DNA of 64,000 nucleotides. It comes from Piscibacillus sp052246295 (GTDB lineage: Bacteria; Bacillota; Bacilli; Bacillales; Alkalibacillaceae). Below the pieces are notes generated by a model. It worked only from the letters and a program-made list of their open reading frames with translations. It searched no databases and had not been told where the DNA came from. The stretch lies in NCBI GenBank assembly GCA_052246295.1, contig JBQQCO010000014.1, one strand, 5' to 3'. The translations under genes were made by a program, and so were the position numbers. Shown piece by piece: positions 24,268-33,629 of this stretch. Numbering within the stretch: position 1 is the stretch's first letter; each line of letters begins with the position of its first letter.

Positions 24268-25086
24268 TTATGGGAAACGTGGGAACTGCTTGAAGTCTGG
24301 TTTGCGTTTTTCTTTGAATGCGTCACGGCCTTCTTTTGCTTCTTCAGTTGTGTAGTAAAGAAGTGTTGCGTCGCCACCCATTTGTTGTAATCCAGCTAGA
24401 CCGTCTGTGTCTGCATTGAATGATGCTTTTAGGAAACGTAGAGCTGTTGGTGATTTCTCTAGCATTTCTTCACACCATTGGATTGTTTCTTCTTCTAGCT
24501 TGTCTACTGGTACGACTGTGTTAACTAGTCCCATTTCTCTTGCTTCTTCCGCATTGTACTGGCGACATAGGTACCAGATTTCGCGAGCTTTCTTATGGCC
24601 TACGATACGTGCAAGCAGTCCTGCACCATAACCAGCATCGAAGCTTCCTACTTTTGGTCCAGTTTGTCCGAAGATTGCGTTGTCTGCTGCGATTGTTAAG
24701 TCACAAACTACGTGTAGCACGTGTCCGCCACCAATCGCATAACCAGATACCATTGCTACAACTGGTTTTGGAATCGTACGGATTAAGCGTTGTAAGTCTA
24801 ATACGTTAAGTCGTGGAATTTGGTCTGTTCCAACATATCCACCGTGACCTCTTACACCTTGGTCACCGCCTGCGCAGAATGCTTCATCACCTTCACCTGC
24901 AAGCACGATCACTCCGATTTCAGAGTCGTCACGTGCATCTGCAAATGCGCTGATCATTTCTTGGACCGTTAATGGCGTAAACGCATTACGTTTGTGAGGA
25001 CGGTTAATGGTTACTTTTGCAATACCATTGTATTTTTCATAAATAATTTCTTCGTAATCACGAACTTTTTCCCATTGTACTGTCAC
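24268..25086 (-). CDS. menB: 1,4-Dihydroxy-2-naphthoyl-CoA synthase
   Basis: 272 residues, crotonase superfamily. The oxyanion-hole segments are visible as EGDEAFCAGGDQGVRGHGGY (about residues 65-84) and SGYAIGGGHVLHVVCDL (about 114-130), and VGSFDAGYGAGLLARIVG near 146 contains the catalytic Asp/Tyr region. It closes the second ring of the naphthoquinone from o-succinylbenzoyl-CoA. GGGAGGCAA lies before the ATG. It follows menH by 33 bases and ends in a terminator. Confidence 0.95.
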   Translation of the reverse strand: MTVQWEKVRDYEEIIYEKYNGIAKVTINRPHKRNAFTPLTVQEMISAFADARDDSEIGVIVLAGEGDEAFCAGGDQGVRGHGGYVGTDQIPRLNVLDLQRLIRTIPKPVVAMVSGYAIGGGHVLHVVCDLTIAADNAIFGQTGPKVGSFDAGYGAGLLARIVGHKKAREIWYLCRQYNAEEAREMGLVNTVVPVDKLEEETIQWCEEMLEKSPTALRFLKASFNADTDGLAGLQQMGGDATLLYYTTEEAKEGRDAFKEKRKPDFKQFPRFP

Positions 25087-25119
25087 AATGATTGCCTCCC
25101 TTTTATGTAATCGATTTAA

Positions 25120-25908
25120 TTATAAATTATTCAATATTATTTTACCAAAAAAATCAGGATTTTCTAAGTGTGGTACATGGCCAACTTTTGGTATAGTTTT
25201 ATGAATAGCGTCAGGTAGGGCTTCAACCATTCTTTTGTTGAGTTCAAAAAATTTTTGATCAAGCTCGCCCGTGACTAATAAAGTCGGAATTTGAATGCTC
25301 TCTAACTTCGGCCACATGTTAGGTTGGACTCCTGTGCCCATACTTTTTAATGACATCGCTAATCCTGAAGGCTCTTGTCTTAGACGTTCTGCCCGAATTT
25401 GTTGCTGTTTGGATTCCGGCAGTTTTTCTTGTGACTTAAATAACGGAATCGTCTCCCAGTAATCGACAAATGCCTCTATGCCTTTTGATTCTATAAACTC
25501 AGCTAGGCGATCGTCACGCTCTTTTCGCTCAGCCTTCGCGTTACCTTCTAGCCCAGGTGAAGCACTTTCGAGAATGAGTTTCTTTACTCGGTCAGGAAAC
25601 ATTGAGGCAAAGACGAGTGCTGTTCGCCCTCCCATAGAATACCCGATTAAATGAAAAGCATGAATAGAAAGTGAGTCTATTACCTCTGAGAGTTCTTCAC
25701 ATGCCTGTTCCATGCTATCTACTTGAGCTTCGGTCTTGCCGTGCCCAGGTAAATCAATCAAGATACACTGATAACGACTTTTCAAAAGTTCTACGATTTC
25801 TCTCCAAGTATCTGTTGAGCCAGTAAATCCGTGAAATAAGACAACTGGCTCACCTTCACCTTGAACATCTACAAAATACTGATTTTGATTAACTTGAACG
25901 TTCATCAT
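25120..25908 (-). CDS. menH: SHCHC synthase (MenH)
   Basis: 262 residues, alpha/beta hydrolase fold. HGFTGSTDTW forms the oxyanion side near residue 25, the nucleophile elbow is GYSMGG (about 92-97), the acid is in TGELD and the base in VGHVPHLE. It eliminates pyruvate from SEPHCHC to give SHCHC. Its start overlaps the menD stop (TAATG), indicating translational coupling. The men context separates it from other hydrolases of this fold. Confidence 0.9.
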   Translation of the reverse strand: MMNVQVNQNQYFVDVQGEGEPVVLFHGFTGSTDTWREIVELLKSRYQCILIDLPGHGKTEAQVDSMEQACEELSEVIDSLSIHAFHLIGYSMGGRTALVFASMFPDRVKKLILESASPGLEGNAKAERKERDDRLAEFIESKGIEAFVDYWETIPLFKSQEKLPESKQQQIRAERLRQEPSGLAMSLKSMGTGVQPNMWPKLESIQIPTLLVTGELDQKFFELNKRMVEALPDAIHKTIPKVGHVPHLENPDFFGKIILNNL

Positions 25909-27626
25909 TAATTATCCCACTTCAACTGTTCAAAGACGTTTTGCCATTGCTGTTTGTGCCAGACTAAATTCTCTTCTCGATCTGTTTGGACTTCGATGAC
26001 TTCTAAATGGTTAATTTGCTCACGCAAACACTGTTCTAACTGCTTTAAGTCGTGCGCATGCTCATACGCAACTTGTAGCCCCTCTACCATCGTCTGAATC
26101 GGCGGGTTAAACGGTGTTCCGAACAATGCCTCGAAGTGTTTCTTTTCATTATTTTGCGGTAAAAACGAAAAGATCCCTCCACCGTTGTTATTTAACACGA
26201 TAATGCGAACAGGTAAGTCGTACTGTTTTGCAATAAATAAAGCCGTGTAGTCATGCAAAAACGATACGTCGCCAATAACAAGAGTGACAGATTGACCTGT
26301 TGCGGCGACACCCATCGCTGACGAAATCACACCATCAATGCCATTCGCCCCGCGATTTGCCATCACATTCACAGACTTCTCATCATTTAAGAAAAAGGTA
26401 TCTAAATCACGAATTGGCATACTATTTCCGACAAACACAACTGACTTTTCTTCTACCGCTTCAGATAGCTTTAAAACAGTGGTCCCTTCAGTTAACTCGT
26501 TATGATCAGATGTTAGTAACTCTTTAGCCATTTGATCATTATTAAGCCAAAAGTTTTTCCACTGCTGCTCAATCGAAGGCGTTAATTCCGATTCCACAAG
26601 CTGTTTTAATAATGCGGCTGGTTCACTAAATACCATGGTTGATTCTATACTCGTTGGTTCTCGATAGCCTTGATTTTCATCGACCACAATGTGCAATGGT
26701 TTCTTCGCGGTAACCCACTGCATATAAGGCTTCGATACGGGCATCGAGCCAAAACGAATGACAAAGTCTATATCTAACTTAAGACGAACTTGTTCTTGTT
26801 TTAGAATCGCATCATACGTCGAGATGATGTATTGGTTTGTGTCAGGATGTTTTCTTAGATTCGATAATACATCTGCAAACACAGGAATTTCCCACTTTTG
26901 AGCCAACCTTAAAATAAGCTTACGCGCTTCCTCAGAATGAAGCTCGCCACAAACGATAACACCTTTACCTAAACCACTAATCATTTCAATCATGTCATGA
27001 ACAGCGTGTTCATCAACTTGTTCCTGACCTGTGATATGGTTCACATATTGTTCCGTACTATTTCCCCATAAATCCGATAATGATAAATCCGGTACCAGTG
27101 GCTCTTTAAATGGGAAATTCAACTGTACAGGCCCTTTATTTGGATGATCTGCGATTGAAAAAGCACGACTCGCTTGTCTACGCGAATACCGCTTTATCTG
27201 GTCTGTATTTTCTGGGACCGCCATTTCGTGAAAATACTTCGTGTATGAGCCATACATTTTGATTTGATCGATGGCTTGTGGTGCACCATTGTCGCGTAAT
27301 TCATGCGGGCGATCTGCCGTTAACACCAATAAAGGAACGCGACTGTAGTAAGCCTCCACAATCGCTGGGTAGTAGTTGGCAGCCGCTGTGCCAGACGTAC
27401 ATACAAGTGCTACTGGCTTTTGAGTCCTTTTTGCCATTCCTAAAGCAAAAAAAGCTGCCGATCGTTCGTCAAAATGTATCCACTCACGAATGGATGGATG
27501 TTCTGCAAATGTCATGGCTAGTGGTGTTGACCTTGAACCTGGTGAGATTACCACATGTTCTAAACCATTTTGATAGAGTTCATCAATAAAATGACTCACA
27601 TAATACGTTTTCTCTCCCATATTCAT
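25908..27626 (-). CDS. menD: SEPHCHC synthase (MenD)
   Basis: 572 residues, ThDP-dependent. The N-terminal ThDP-activating Glu lies in the SPGSRSTPLAMTFAEHP region, GTAAANYYPAIVEAYYSRVP follows, and the ThDP/Mg site is VIGDVSFLHDYTAL with VLNNNGGGIFSFLP near residue 480. It condenses 2-oxoglutarate with isochorismate. Its ATG overlaps the menF stop by four bases (ATGA). The length is typical. Confidence 0.95.
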   Translation of the reverse strand: MNMGEKTYYVSHFIDELYQNGLEHVVISPGSRSTPLAMTFAEHPSIREWIHFDERSAAFFALGMAKRTQKPVALVCTSGTAAANYYPAIVEAYYSRVPLLVLTADRPHELRDNGAPQAIDQIKMYGSYTKYFHEMAVPENTDQIKRYSRRQASRAFSIADHPNKGPVQLNFPFKEPLVPDLSLSDLWGNSTEQYVNHITGQEQVDEHAVHDMIEMISGLGKGVIVCGELHSEEARKLILRLAQKWEIPVFADVLSNLRKHPDTNQYIISTYDAILKQEQVRLKLDIDFVIRFGSMPVSKPYMQWVTAKKPLHIVVDENQGYREPTSIESTMVFSEPAALLKQLVESELTPSIEQQWKNFWLNNDQMAKELLTSDHNELTEGTTVLKLSEAVEEKSVVFVGNSMPIRDLDTFFLNDEKSVNVMANRGANGIDGVISSAMGVAATGQSVTLVIGDVSFLHDYTALFIAKQYDLPVRIIVLNNNGGGIFSFLPQNNEKKHFEALFGTPFNPPIQTMVEGLQVAYEHAHDLKQLEQCLREQINHLEVIEVQTDREENLVWHKQQWQNVFEQLKWDN

Positions 27627-29008
27627 TGAGAGATACCTCCCAGAGCCTCTAACATCGGCGTGAATTTCAACTTCGTCTCTTCATATTCCTCTTGTGGGTC
27701 TGATTCTGCCACAATACCACAACCAGCAAATAATGTAGCCGTGTTGTTGTTAATTAAAGCAGAACGAATCGCAACAGCCATCTCCCCATTACCTTCTTGG
27801 TCAACCCAACCAACTGGTGCAGCATACCACCCGCGTTCAAACGGTTCATTTTCTTCAATATAGTTAATCGCAACTTCACGTGGCTCCCCACCTAACGCAG
27901 GTGTTGGGTGAAGTTTTTCAATTAAATCGAAAATCGTATAAGACTCTTTGAGCATTGCTGTTACTGGTGTGTATAAATGCTGTAACGTTCTTAATGGTAA
28001 TATGACTGGTTGACTGGGAATGTTGATTGAATAAGTTAACGGCTCAATCGATTCTTTTATCATATTAACCACATATTGATGTTCACTTCTATTTTTTTCG
28101 TCATTCATTAATTGATTTGCAAGCTCTACATCTTCATTTGCAGTTTGACCACGCTTAATCGTTCCAGCTAAACAAGTAGAAAGTAACTCACCGTTATCAA
28201 CTTTAACAAGACGTTCTGGCGTAGCACTAATATAGGCGTCCTCACCTTGGTCAAAGATATAAATATAACTATCTGTTTGTTGTTCAACCAATTTATTTAA
28301 AACTTCATTTAGATCAATTGGTTGATTAAACTCTGCTTCTAATTCTCGCGCAAGTACCACTTTACTCATTAAGCCATTATTAATTGATTTGACAGCTTTA
28401 TTTATAAGTTGATCCCAATTACGATAATCCAAGCTGTTCGTTGACTTAAGTTGTTGCGTTTTTTGTTCATCTTCTAAATAAACACGTCTTGTATAATACT
28501 TTAAATCTGAGCTTAACGCTTTCACGTTCGTATCCTCTTTAACAGTAACATTGTAAGTCATAAAGCATTCGTCACCATCGACGGTTAACATCGCTCTAGG
28601 AATGACCATTAAGCCAGATTCAAACGAACGCCATTTGTCTCCAGTAGTCTTATCGTTAAACGAAAACCCTCCTAACATGACAGGACCTGTCCCTTTATCA
28701 AAGCCATTAGGTGTATAAATTTGTTCTAGCAGTTCTTGGCGCTGCTTACGAATTTGATTAAAACGGTCTTCTTGAGCTTTGATTGTTTTAAACTCATCAA
28801 TTCCTACTAAATAAAAGGAATCTTCCGTGTCTTTCCAGAACAATCTTAATAGGTCTTCATTATGAAAATGCTTAAAAAAGCGAATTGGATCTATATGATC
28901 AACCTTCTCAACGATCGAAACCATCAATTTAGTTTGGTTATGCTCGGTCATATATTCTTTAGCCTTATTTAGTTGTTCTTGTATAGTAAGTGGCTTTGTT
29001 TGTAGCAT
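27623..29008 (-). CDS. menF: Isochorismate synthase (MenF)
   Basis: 461 residues of the chorismate-utilising family. C-terminal catalytic features: KVVLARE (about 221), ATPERLV, CLAGTIKRG (about 285), the metal-binding SEHQYVV, LHPTPALGGEP (about 371) and AGCGIVAESDPQEEYEE near the end. It isomerises chorismate to isochorismate, opening the menaquinone branch. I start at ATG 29008 (MLQTKP): the in-frame ATG at 29023 is inside the ribosome site TGGAGGCG. First gene of the menF-D-H-B run, divergent from menA. Confidence 0.93.
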   Translation of the reverse strand: MLQTKPLTIQEQLNKAKEYMTEHNQTKLMVSIVEKVDHIDPIRFFKHFHNEDLLRLFWKDTEDSFYLVGIDEFKTIKAQEDRFNQIRKQRQELLEQIYTPNGFDKGTGPVMLGGFSFNDKTTGDKWRSFESGLMVIPRAMLTVDGDECFMTYNVTVKEDTNVKALSSDLKYYTRRVYLEDEQKTQQLKSTNSLDYRNWDQLINKAVKSINNGLMSKVVLARELEAEFNQPIDLNEVLNKLVEQQTDSYIYIFDQGEDAYISATPERLVKVDNGELLSTCLAGTIKRGQTANEDVELANQLMNDEKNRSEHQYVVNMIKESIEPLTYSINIPSQPVILPLRTLQHLYTPVTAMLKESYTIFDLIEKLHPTPALGGEPREVAINYIEENEPFERGWYAAPVGWVDQEGNGEMAVAIRSALINNNTATLFAGCGIVAESDPQEEYEETKLKFTPMLEALGGISQ

Positions 29009-29103
29009 GGCATACGCCTCCATTTAAAACATACCTAATAAAAAACACTCTTTCATTATTGTATGACTTTTTTCCTTAACAGACAAGGTATAAGCAGCCA
29101 ACG

Positions 29104-29132
29104 TTGACATGGTTACGTCGATTCTCTAAACT
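29104..29132 (+). promoter_or_regulatory. Probable menA promoter
   Basis: TTGACA (29104-29109), 17-bp spacer, TAAACT (29127-29132), 43 bases before the start codon. Confidence 0.55.
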
Positions 29133-29174
29133 ATGTTTAGGTTAATTGTACTAGTATAGAAAGGGATGACAATC

Positions 29175-30119
29175 GTGTCAAATCAAACAACTAAAGAGGC
29201 TCTTGGGGAGAAGTCAGGCTTCCAAATTTGGTGGCGGATGCTACGCCCACACACGTTAACTGCTTCATTTATTCCAGTTTTTGTTGGAACCGTGATTGCG
29301 AGCATTGAGACGTCTGTTCACATTGGGTTATTTTTGGCCATGTTAATAGCCTCTATGTTGATCCAAGCCGCTACAAATATGTTTAATGAATATTATGATT
29401 TTGTTAAAGGCTTAGATACTGAAGATTCAGTTGGGATTGGAGGAACAATCGTCCGTGATGGTATTTCACCACAGACCGTTCGAAACCTAGCCTTTATCTT
29501 TTATGGAATAGCTATTATCTTAGGTTTTTATATTTGTTTATTAACGACATTTTGGATTGCTGTTATAGGATTAATTTCGATGTTATTCGGTTATTTATAT
29601 ACTGGGGGTCCTTATCCAATTGCATATTCACCTTTTGGAGAACTCTTCGCAGGATTCTTTATGGGGACCGTTATTATCGGGATCAGTTACTATATCCAGT
29701 TAGAGTTCATTTCAATTGAAGCTATTTTATTATCAATTCCAATTGCGATTCTAATTGGAGCTATTTTACTTTCTAACAACATTCGCGACCTTGATGGCGA
29801 TAAAGAAAATGGCCGAAAAACATTAGCCATTTTAGTTGGTCGTAACAATGCGATTAATGTACTTGCTGGATTTTTCATTGCAGCATATGCGATTACGATC
29901 CTGTTTATCATTATGGGCATTATGCCTGTTTGGGGATTATTAACTCTATTAAGTGTTAAAAAGGCGATAAACGCAATCAAAGTTTTCAAAAATAACAACA
30001 CTCCACTTGAAATGATGCCAGCGATGAAATTTACAGCACAAACGAATACAATCTTCGGGTTCTTATTCGGAATTGCCTTTTTACTAAACCATTTATACGC
30101 GTTTCAATCGTTAACTTAA
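29175..30119 (+). CDS. menA: 1,4-Dihydroxy-2-naphthoate prenyltransferase (MenA)
   Basis: 314 residues, a UbiA-family membrane enzyme with about eight or nine hydrophobic helices. The first Asp-rich loop is NMFNEYYDFVKGLDTED (about residues 74-90) and the second is NNIRDLDGDKENGRKT (about 197-212); these bind the prenyl diphosphate through Mg2+. It attaches the isoprenoid tail to DHNA, making demethylmenaquinone. I prefer GTG 29175 because AAAGGG is then 9 bases away; ATG 29166 is directly against that site. It is divergent from the menF cluster and followed by a DHNA-CoA hydrolase candidate. Confidence 0.93.
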   Translation: MSNQTTKEALGEKSGFQIWWRMLRPHTLTASFIPVFVGTVIASIETSVHIGLFLAMLIASMLIQAATNMFNEYYDFVKGLDTEDSVGIGGTIVRDGISPQTVRNLAFIFYGIAIILGFYICLLTTFWIAVIGLISMLFGYLYTGGPYPIAYSPFGELFAGFFMGTVIIGISYYIQLEFISIEAILLSIPIAILIGAILLSNNIRDLDGDKENGRKTLAILVGRNNAINVLAGFFIAAYAITILFIIMGIMPVWGLLTLLSVKKAINAIKVFKNNNTPLEMMPAMKFTAQTNTIFGFLFGIAFLLNHLYAFQSLT

Positions 30120-30165
30120 GTATAAATTAACGGTCCATAAAACATTATAAAAGGGAGAGAAGAAT

Positions 30166-30549
30166 ATGCAGTTGGAGAATACACTGTTTGAGACATTGGG
30201 GATTGAAATTGTTAAGTATGAGAAAGATGAGATTATATTGAAAATGCCCGTTACACCTAAAGTTCATCAACCCCTAGGTTTCTTACACGGCGGTGCTTCC
30301 GTTGCACTAGCAGAATCCGCAGCAAGCATGGGTGGATTTTTGCATATTGATCAAGAAAAACAAAGCGTATTTGGCATTGAAATTAACGCTAATCACGTTA
30401 AAAGTAAACGCGACGGATATGTGAAAGCCGTTGCCAAACCTAAACATACAGGTCGTACAACTCAGGTTTGGGAAGTTAACATTGTCGATGAAAAGGACCA
30501 ACTCATTTCGATTTCCAGATGTACCTTAGGTGTAGTAAACCTAAAATAA
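30166..30549 (+). CDS. Hotdog thioesterase, candidate DHNA-CoA hydrolase (MenI)
   Basis: 127 residues, PaaI/4HBT hotdog fold. The motif LGFLHGGASVALAESAAS (residues 39-56) holds the HGG turn and catalytic Glu of this subfamily. The family includes 1,4-dihydroxy-2-naphthoyl-CoA hydrolases, which supply the step between MenB and MenA. The gene lies 46 bases after menA on the same strand, and no other DHNA-CoA thioesterase is seen in the men cluster. The MenI role is an inference from family plus position; phenylacetyl-CoA-type thioesterases have the same fold. GGGAGAGAAG precedes the ATG. Confidence 0.75.
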   Translation: MQLENTLFETLGIEIVKYEKDEIILKMPVTPKVHQPLGFLHGGASVALAESAASMGGFLHIDQEKQSVFGIEINANHVKSKRDGYVKAVAKPKHTGRTTQVWEVNIVDEKDQLISISRCTLGVVNLK

Positions 30550-30563
30550 TGAGGTGAGATTTA

Positions 30564-30926
30564 ATGGATCAACAGTTAATGAATCAATTGAAACAGCAAC
30601 TATTAGAGGATAGACAACGAGTTCAAGAAGAATTAGATTCATTTGAAACGAACGAATCTTTTCTAGAAGAAAGTATTGGCGAGCTTAATTCCGCTGACCA
30701 GCAACATCCTGCTGACACGGGCACTGAAATGTACGAACGTGAAAAAGACATGGCCCTGCACCGCCGCGCGGAAGAAGAACTAAGCGAAATCGACCACGCA
30801 CTAGAAAAGATGGAAAACGGCACATACGGCATCTGTGAAAAATCAGGTAAAGAAATACCAGCTGAACGCCTCAAAGCGATGCCAACAGCTAGATATACGA
30901 TCGAAGCCGCAAACCAACCTGAATAA
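30564..30926 (+). CDS. DksA/TraR-like protein (YteA type)
   Basis: 120 residues. The N-terminal part is a charged coiled coil, about residues 3-90. The C-terminal motif YGICEKSGKEIPAERLKAMPTA corresponds to the DksA/TraR zinc finger, but of the four expected Cys only one remains (CEKSGK), as in Bacillus YteA/YocK-type proteins. It is therefore unlikely to bind zinc in the standard way. DksA-type proteins act in the RNA polymerase secondary channel; the role of this Firmicute subgroup is unclear. It follows the thioesterase by 14 bases behind GAGGTGAG. Confidence 0.82.
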   Translation: MDQQLMNQLKQQLLEDRQRVQEELDSFETNESFLEESIGELNSADQQHPADTGTEMYEREKDMALHRRAEEELSEIDHALEKMENGTYGICEKSGKEIPAERLKAMPTARYTIEAANQPE

Positions 30927-30941
30927 GGTTGGTTTGTTTTG
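30910..30941 (+). terminator. Terminator after the DksA-like gene
   Basis: AAACCAACCT, short loop, AGGTTGGTTTGTTTTG; the stop codon TAA is inside the loop region. Confidence 0.8.
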
Positions 30942-30960
30942 TATAGATCATAAAAGGCAG

Positions 30961-31144
30961 AATTAGATAATAAAATTCTAAATTAGATAATAAACTACTC
31001 ATTTTAGATAATAAACCTCGCATTTTAGATAATAAACCTCGCATTTTAGATAATAAACCTCGCATTTTAGATAATAAACCTCGCATTTTAGATAATAAAC
31101 CTCGCATTTTAGATAATAAACCTCGCATTTTAGATAATAAACCT
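30961..31144. repeat. 21-bp-period array C (core TTTAGATAATAAACCTCGC)
   Basis: Nine units with TAGATAATAAA at 30964, 30984, 31005, 31026, 31047, 31068, 31089, 31110 and 31131: one step of 20, then all 21. The last six are identical apart from the array edge; the first two are diverged. It lies between the terminator of the DksA-like gene and a K+ channel gene on the same strand. It is the most homogeneous array, so probably recently expanded. Confidence 0.93.
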
Positions 31145-31306
31145 TTAACTATAAGTTTCTAAGCAATGTCGCTCTATAGCCCAGAAGTGAACGTAAAACC
31201 CACTGTCATGACGTTCAAATGCTCAATTTTGTTCTCAAAACTAATAAGGTTTAAAATACACCCCCTCTGGACAAAATGTATATAGCGTTCAGAGGGGGAT
31301 TCACAT

Positions 31307-32311
31307 ATGTTATATAGATTAAAGCGATGGTATTTCAAAGTACCTCAGTTTGTTCGACTATTAGGAACAATTTTTCTTACTATGACAGTATTTGGTTACA
31401 TAGTACATTTGTTAGAACCAAATGAATTTAAAACGACTTTTGATGGCATATGGTGGGCATTCATTACTGGGTCGACGATTGGGTATGGGGATTATGTTCC
31501 TCAAACGGCGTTAGGTCGGTTAGTGGCTATTTTATTAATACTAGCTGGCGGAGGAGTGATTACGTTTTATATGGTGGCATTTTCGAGGAGCACAATTACA
31601 AGAGAAAAATCCTATGAACAAGGAAGAGTTGCTTATAAAGGGAGAGATCACTATATCATCGTCGGGTGGAATGAGCGATCAAGACGATTAATTCAGCTTT
31701 TACATGAGCAATATGGTGATAAAACATCAATTGTACTGATCGATGAATCCATGCGAAAAGATCCAATCAATGTTGCGTATGTACATTTTATTTGCCATGA
31801 TCCAAGCTTAGATGAAACGTGGCATAAAGCGAATATTGAAGAAGCTAAAAAGGTTATTATTACAGCCGACCAGTCTAAATACGAACGTGATGCTGATACT
31901 TATTCAATACTAATTACCATTACAGCAAGAGGAATTAATAATCAGGTGCCTATTTTTGTTGAAGTATTAACAAGTGCTCAGAAAGCAAACGCATTAAGAG
32001 CCGGCGCATCTGAAGCAATTTGTACAAATGAATCGACGAGTACGTTGTTTTTCCATGAATTAACAAGCCACCAGCAAATTCAAACCTTTGAATATGTGAT
32101 GGCTTTATTATCTGACCAAGAATTTATCGTTCATAACGTTGCCGATCAATGGAAGGGTCATACGGTCATCGAACTAACTTATAAAATGAAAAAAGAAGGC
32201 CTTTTATTACTTGGACTTATCCGTGATAAGAAAATCGTCATGAATCCAGCACCACAAGAAGAACTTGTAGAGGGAGATCAAATTATTTTCTCTGAAAAAT
32301 TAGTGCAATAA
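31307..32311 (+). CDS. Potassium channel with RCK domain (YugO-like)
   Basis: 334 residues. Two membrane helices (about 17-36 and 68-90) flank a pore loop with the selectivity filter TIGYGD (about 59-64). A cytosolic RCK/TrkA-N domain begins HYIIVGWNERSRRL (about 113) with a Rossmann nucleotide pocket, then a TrkA-C-like segment from about 255. The layout is that of MthK and B. subtilis YugO, the K+ channel that carries electrical signalling in biofilms. GAGGGGG lies before the ATG. It ends 12 bases inside the convergent yugN. Confidence 0.9.
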   Translation: MLYRLKRWYFKVPQFVRLLGTIFLTMTVFGYIVHLLEPNEFKTTFDGIWWAFITGSTIGYGDYVPQTALGRLVAILLILAGGGVITFYMVAFSRSTITREKSYEQGRVAYKGRDHYIIVGWNERSRRLIQLLHEQYGDKTSIVLIDESMRKDPINVAYVHFICHDPSLDETWHKANIEEAKKVIITADQSKYERDADTYSILITITARGINNQVPIFVEVLTSAQKANALRAGASEAICTNESTSTLFFHELTSHQQIQTFEYVMALLSDQEFIVHNVADQWKGHTVIELTYKMKKEGLLLLGLIRDKKIVMNPAPQEELVEGDQIIFSEKLVQ

Positions 32312-32707
32312 CGCTCTTTCGACTTTTTGTAAAACTTCTTCAGCTTCCTGCACGTATCTTGAGTCAACTTCGGCATCTGGTTCCTCTGGAGCTGCGAATT
32401 GGTTAAAGGTCGCTGAACGGTTTCCGCTCATCCCTTCTTGGTCAATGGCTGACTCAAATCGGTGAGCCAAAACAAATGGTTTACCGATTCGGACCTTGGC
32501 ATCACGCTCATCTAAGTAACCTATTTCAGTTTTAATCGGAATTCTTAAAAAGACATACTGCTCTGGGTCTTTATCTAATTGATAGTCAAAGTATGCATGG
32601 TCATAATCCCAGTTACCGCCAATGACAAAGTCTAAGCGTTTTAATATATTTTCTAAATCATATAAGTCATACATTTGATTATCAATACCTGAATCTAACT
32701 GTTTCAC
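32300..32707 (-). CDS. yugN: YugN family protein
   Basis: 135 residues. I place the start at GTG 32707 (MKQLDSGIDNQMYDLYDL) with GGTGAGGTGATAAAC just before it; a longer frame to 32755 has no ribosome site. It contains GGNWDYDHAYFDYQLD and LRIPIKTEIGYLDERDAKVRI, the pattern of YugN-like proteins. The function of the family is unknown. It is convergent with and overlaps the K+ channel, the same neighbourhood as in B. subtilis (yugO-yugN). Confidence 0.87.
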   Translation of the reverse strand: MKQLDSGIDNQMYDLYDLENILKRLDFVIGGNWDYDHAYFDYQLDKDPEQYVFLRIPIKTEIGYLDERDAKVRIGKPFVLAHRFESAIDQEGMSGNRSATFNQFAAPEEPDAEVDSRYVQEAEEVLQKVERALLH

Positions 32708-32776
32708 GTTTATCACCTCACCACTAGTATGTACGGCGAAAAAATAAACATTCATTTAAGAATTTGCCAAAGAAAT

Positions 32777-33082
32777 TTAAGATGTTTTATGGCGATAAAT
32801 CATGATCGTGTTTAAAACCAACGTCACCAATAGCAGCACAGCCCCAACTTTTACTAAGGCTCCTGTTGTATCCATGATTGCTGCCCAATCTTCAATCCTA
32901 ACTAAATGATTTTGATAAATAATTTGAAAAAATAATGCAACCGCACAAGCACTAATACTCATAAAGGCTAGAACAGCCAAATTAGAGCTCTCGCGCTGTT
33001 TATCATACACAAGAGCAATAATTGGTATAAACCAAGCCACAACACCCAGAATTAGACTACCGATGTTTAACCAAGTCATCAT
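32777..33082 (-). CDS. Three-helix membrane protein of unknown function
   Basis: 101 residues with three hydrophobic helices (about 5-23, 38-56 and 77-95) and short polar loops. No family recognised. It lies 69 bases upstream of yugN on the same strand and may be cotranscribed with it. GGGTGGG precedes the ATG-ATG start. Confidence 0.65.
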   Translation of the reverse strand: MMTWLNIGSLILGVVAWFIPIIALVYDKQRESSNLAVLAFMSISACAVALFFQIIYQNHLVRIEDWAAIMDTTGALVKVGAVLLLVTLVLNTIMIYRHKTS

Positions 33083-33186
33083 TTACCCACCCTTTGATAA
33101 AAATTTAATCATTCTTATATTAACATAAAATTCCAACCGAAATAAAAACACGCAAATTCAGAGAACCTATGTGTTAGTAAAAAAAA

Positions 33187-33597
33187 TTAGTTTTTTTCTT
33201 TTATAGGAATCCAAACTTCACAACGATAACCTTCACTATAGGCATCACTATTAGGATACACTTCGATTTCAGGTCCACCAGCATGTTCATAACCGGTTGA
33301 AGGGAACCATTCAGAAAAGATTCGCTTCCATACATTTTGAATGGCATTTGGCATCGCACCAACGGATTCGAAAACGGCCCAAGTTGCTTCTGGAATTTCT
33401 TTCTCAACTAAGCCATCCATTGGTTCATGTTTAGTTTTTTCAATACCAATTACATAGGATAATTTCTCTAAATCAGATGAAAAATCCATACAAACACCTA
33501 AAACTCCTAAATCTCCCGCTTGTCTAGATATCTGTTCAACCGTTCCATTCGCGTGAGACTCATTCCAAAATTGAGGTATATCTACATTCTGTGCTTT
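33187..33597 (-). pseudogene. Truncated GyrI-like / AraC effector-binding domain
   Basis: From ATG 33489 there are 100 residues of the effector-binding (GyrI-like) fold: EIPEATWAVFESVGAMPNAI, IFSEWFPSTGYEHAGGPEIE and the closing CEVWIPI. The same frame stays open upstream to 33597 and reads IPQFWNESHANGTVEQIS, then RQAGDLGVLGVCMDF, which is the normal middle of this domain, but meets a TAG with no start codon. Only about 35 bases separate this point from the alcohol dehydrogenase terminator, so the N-terminal strands and start are gone. Expression from ATG 33489 would give an incomplete fold. Most likely a deletion remnant. Confidence 0.7.
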
Positions 33598-33629
33598 CTA
33601 CCGTCTGATTTAAGTCTAACATTAAATCC

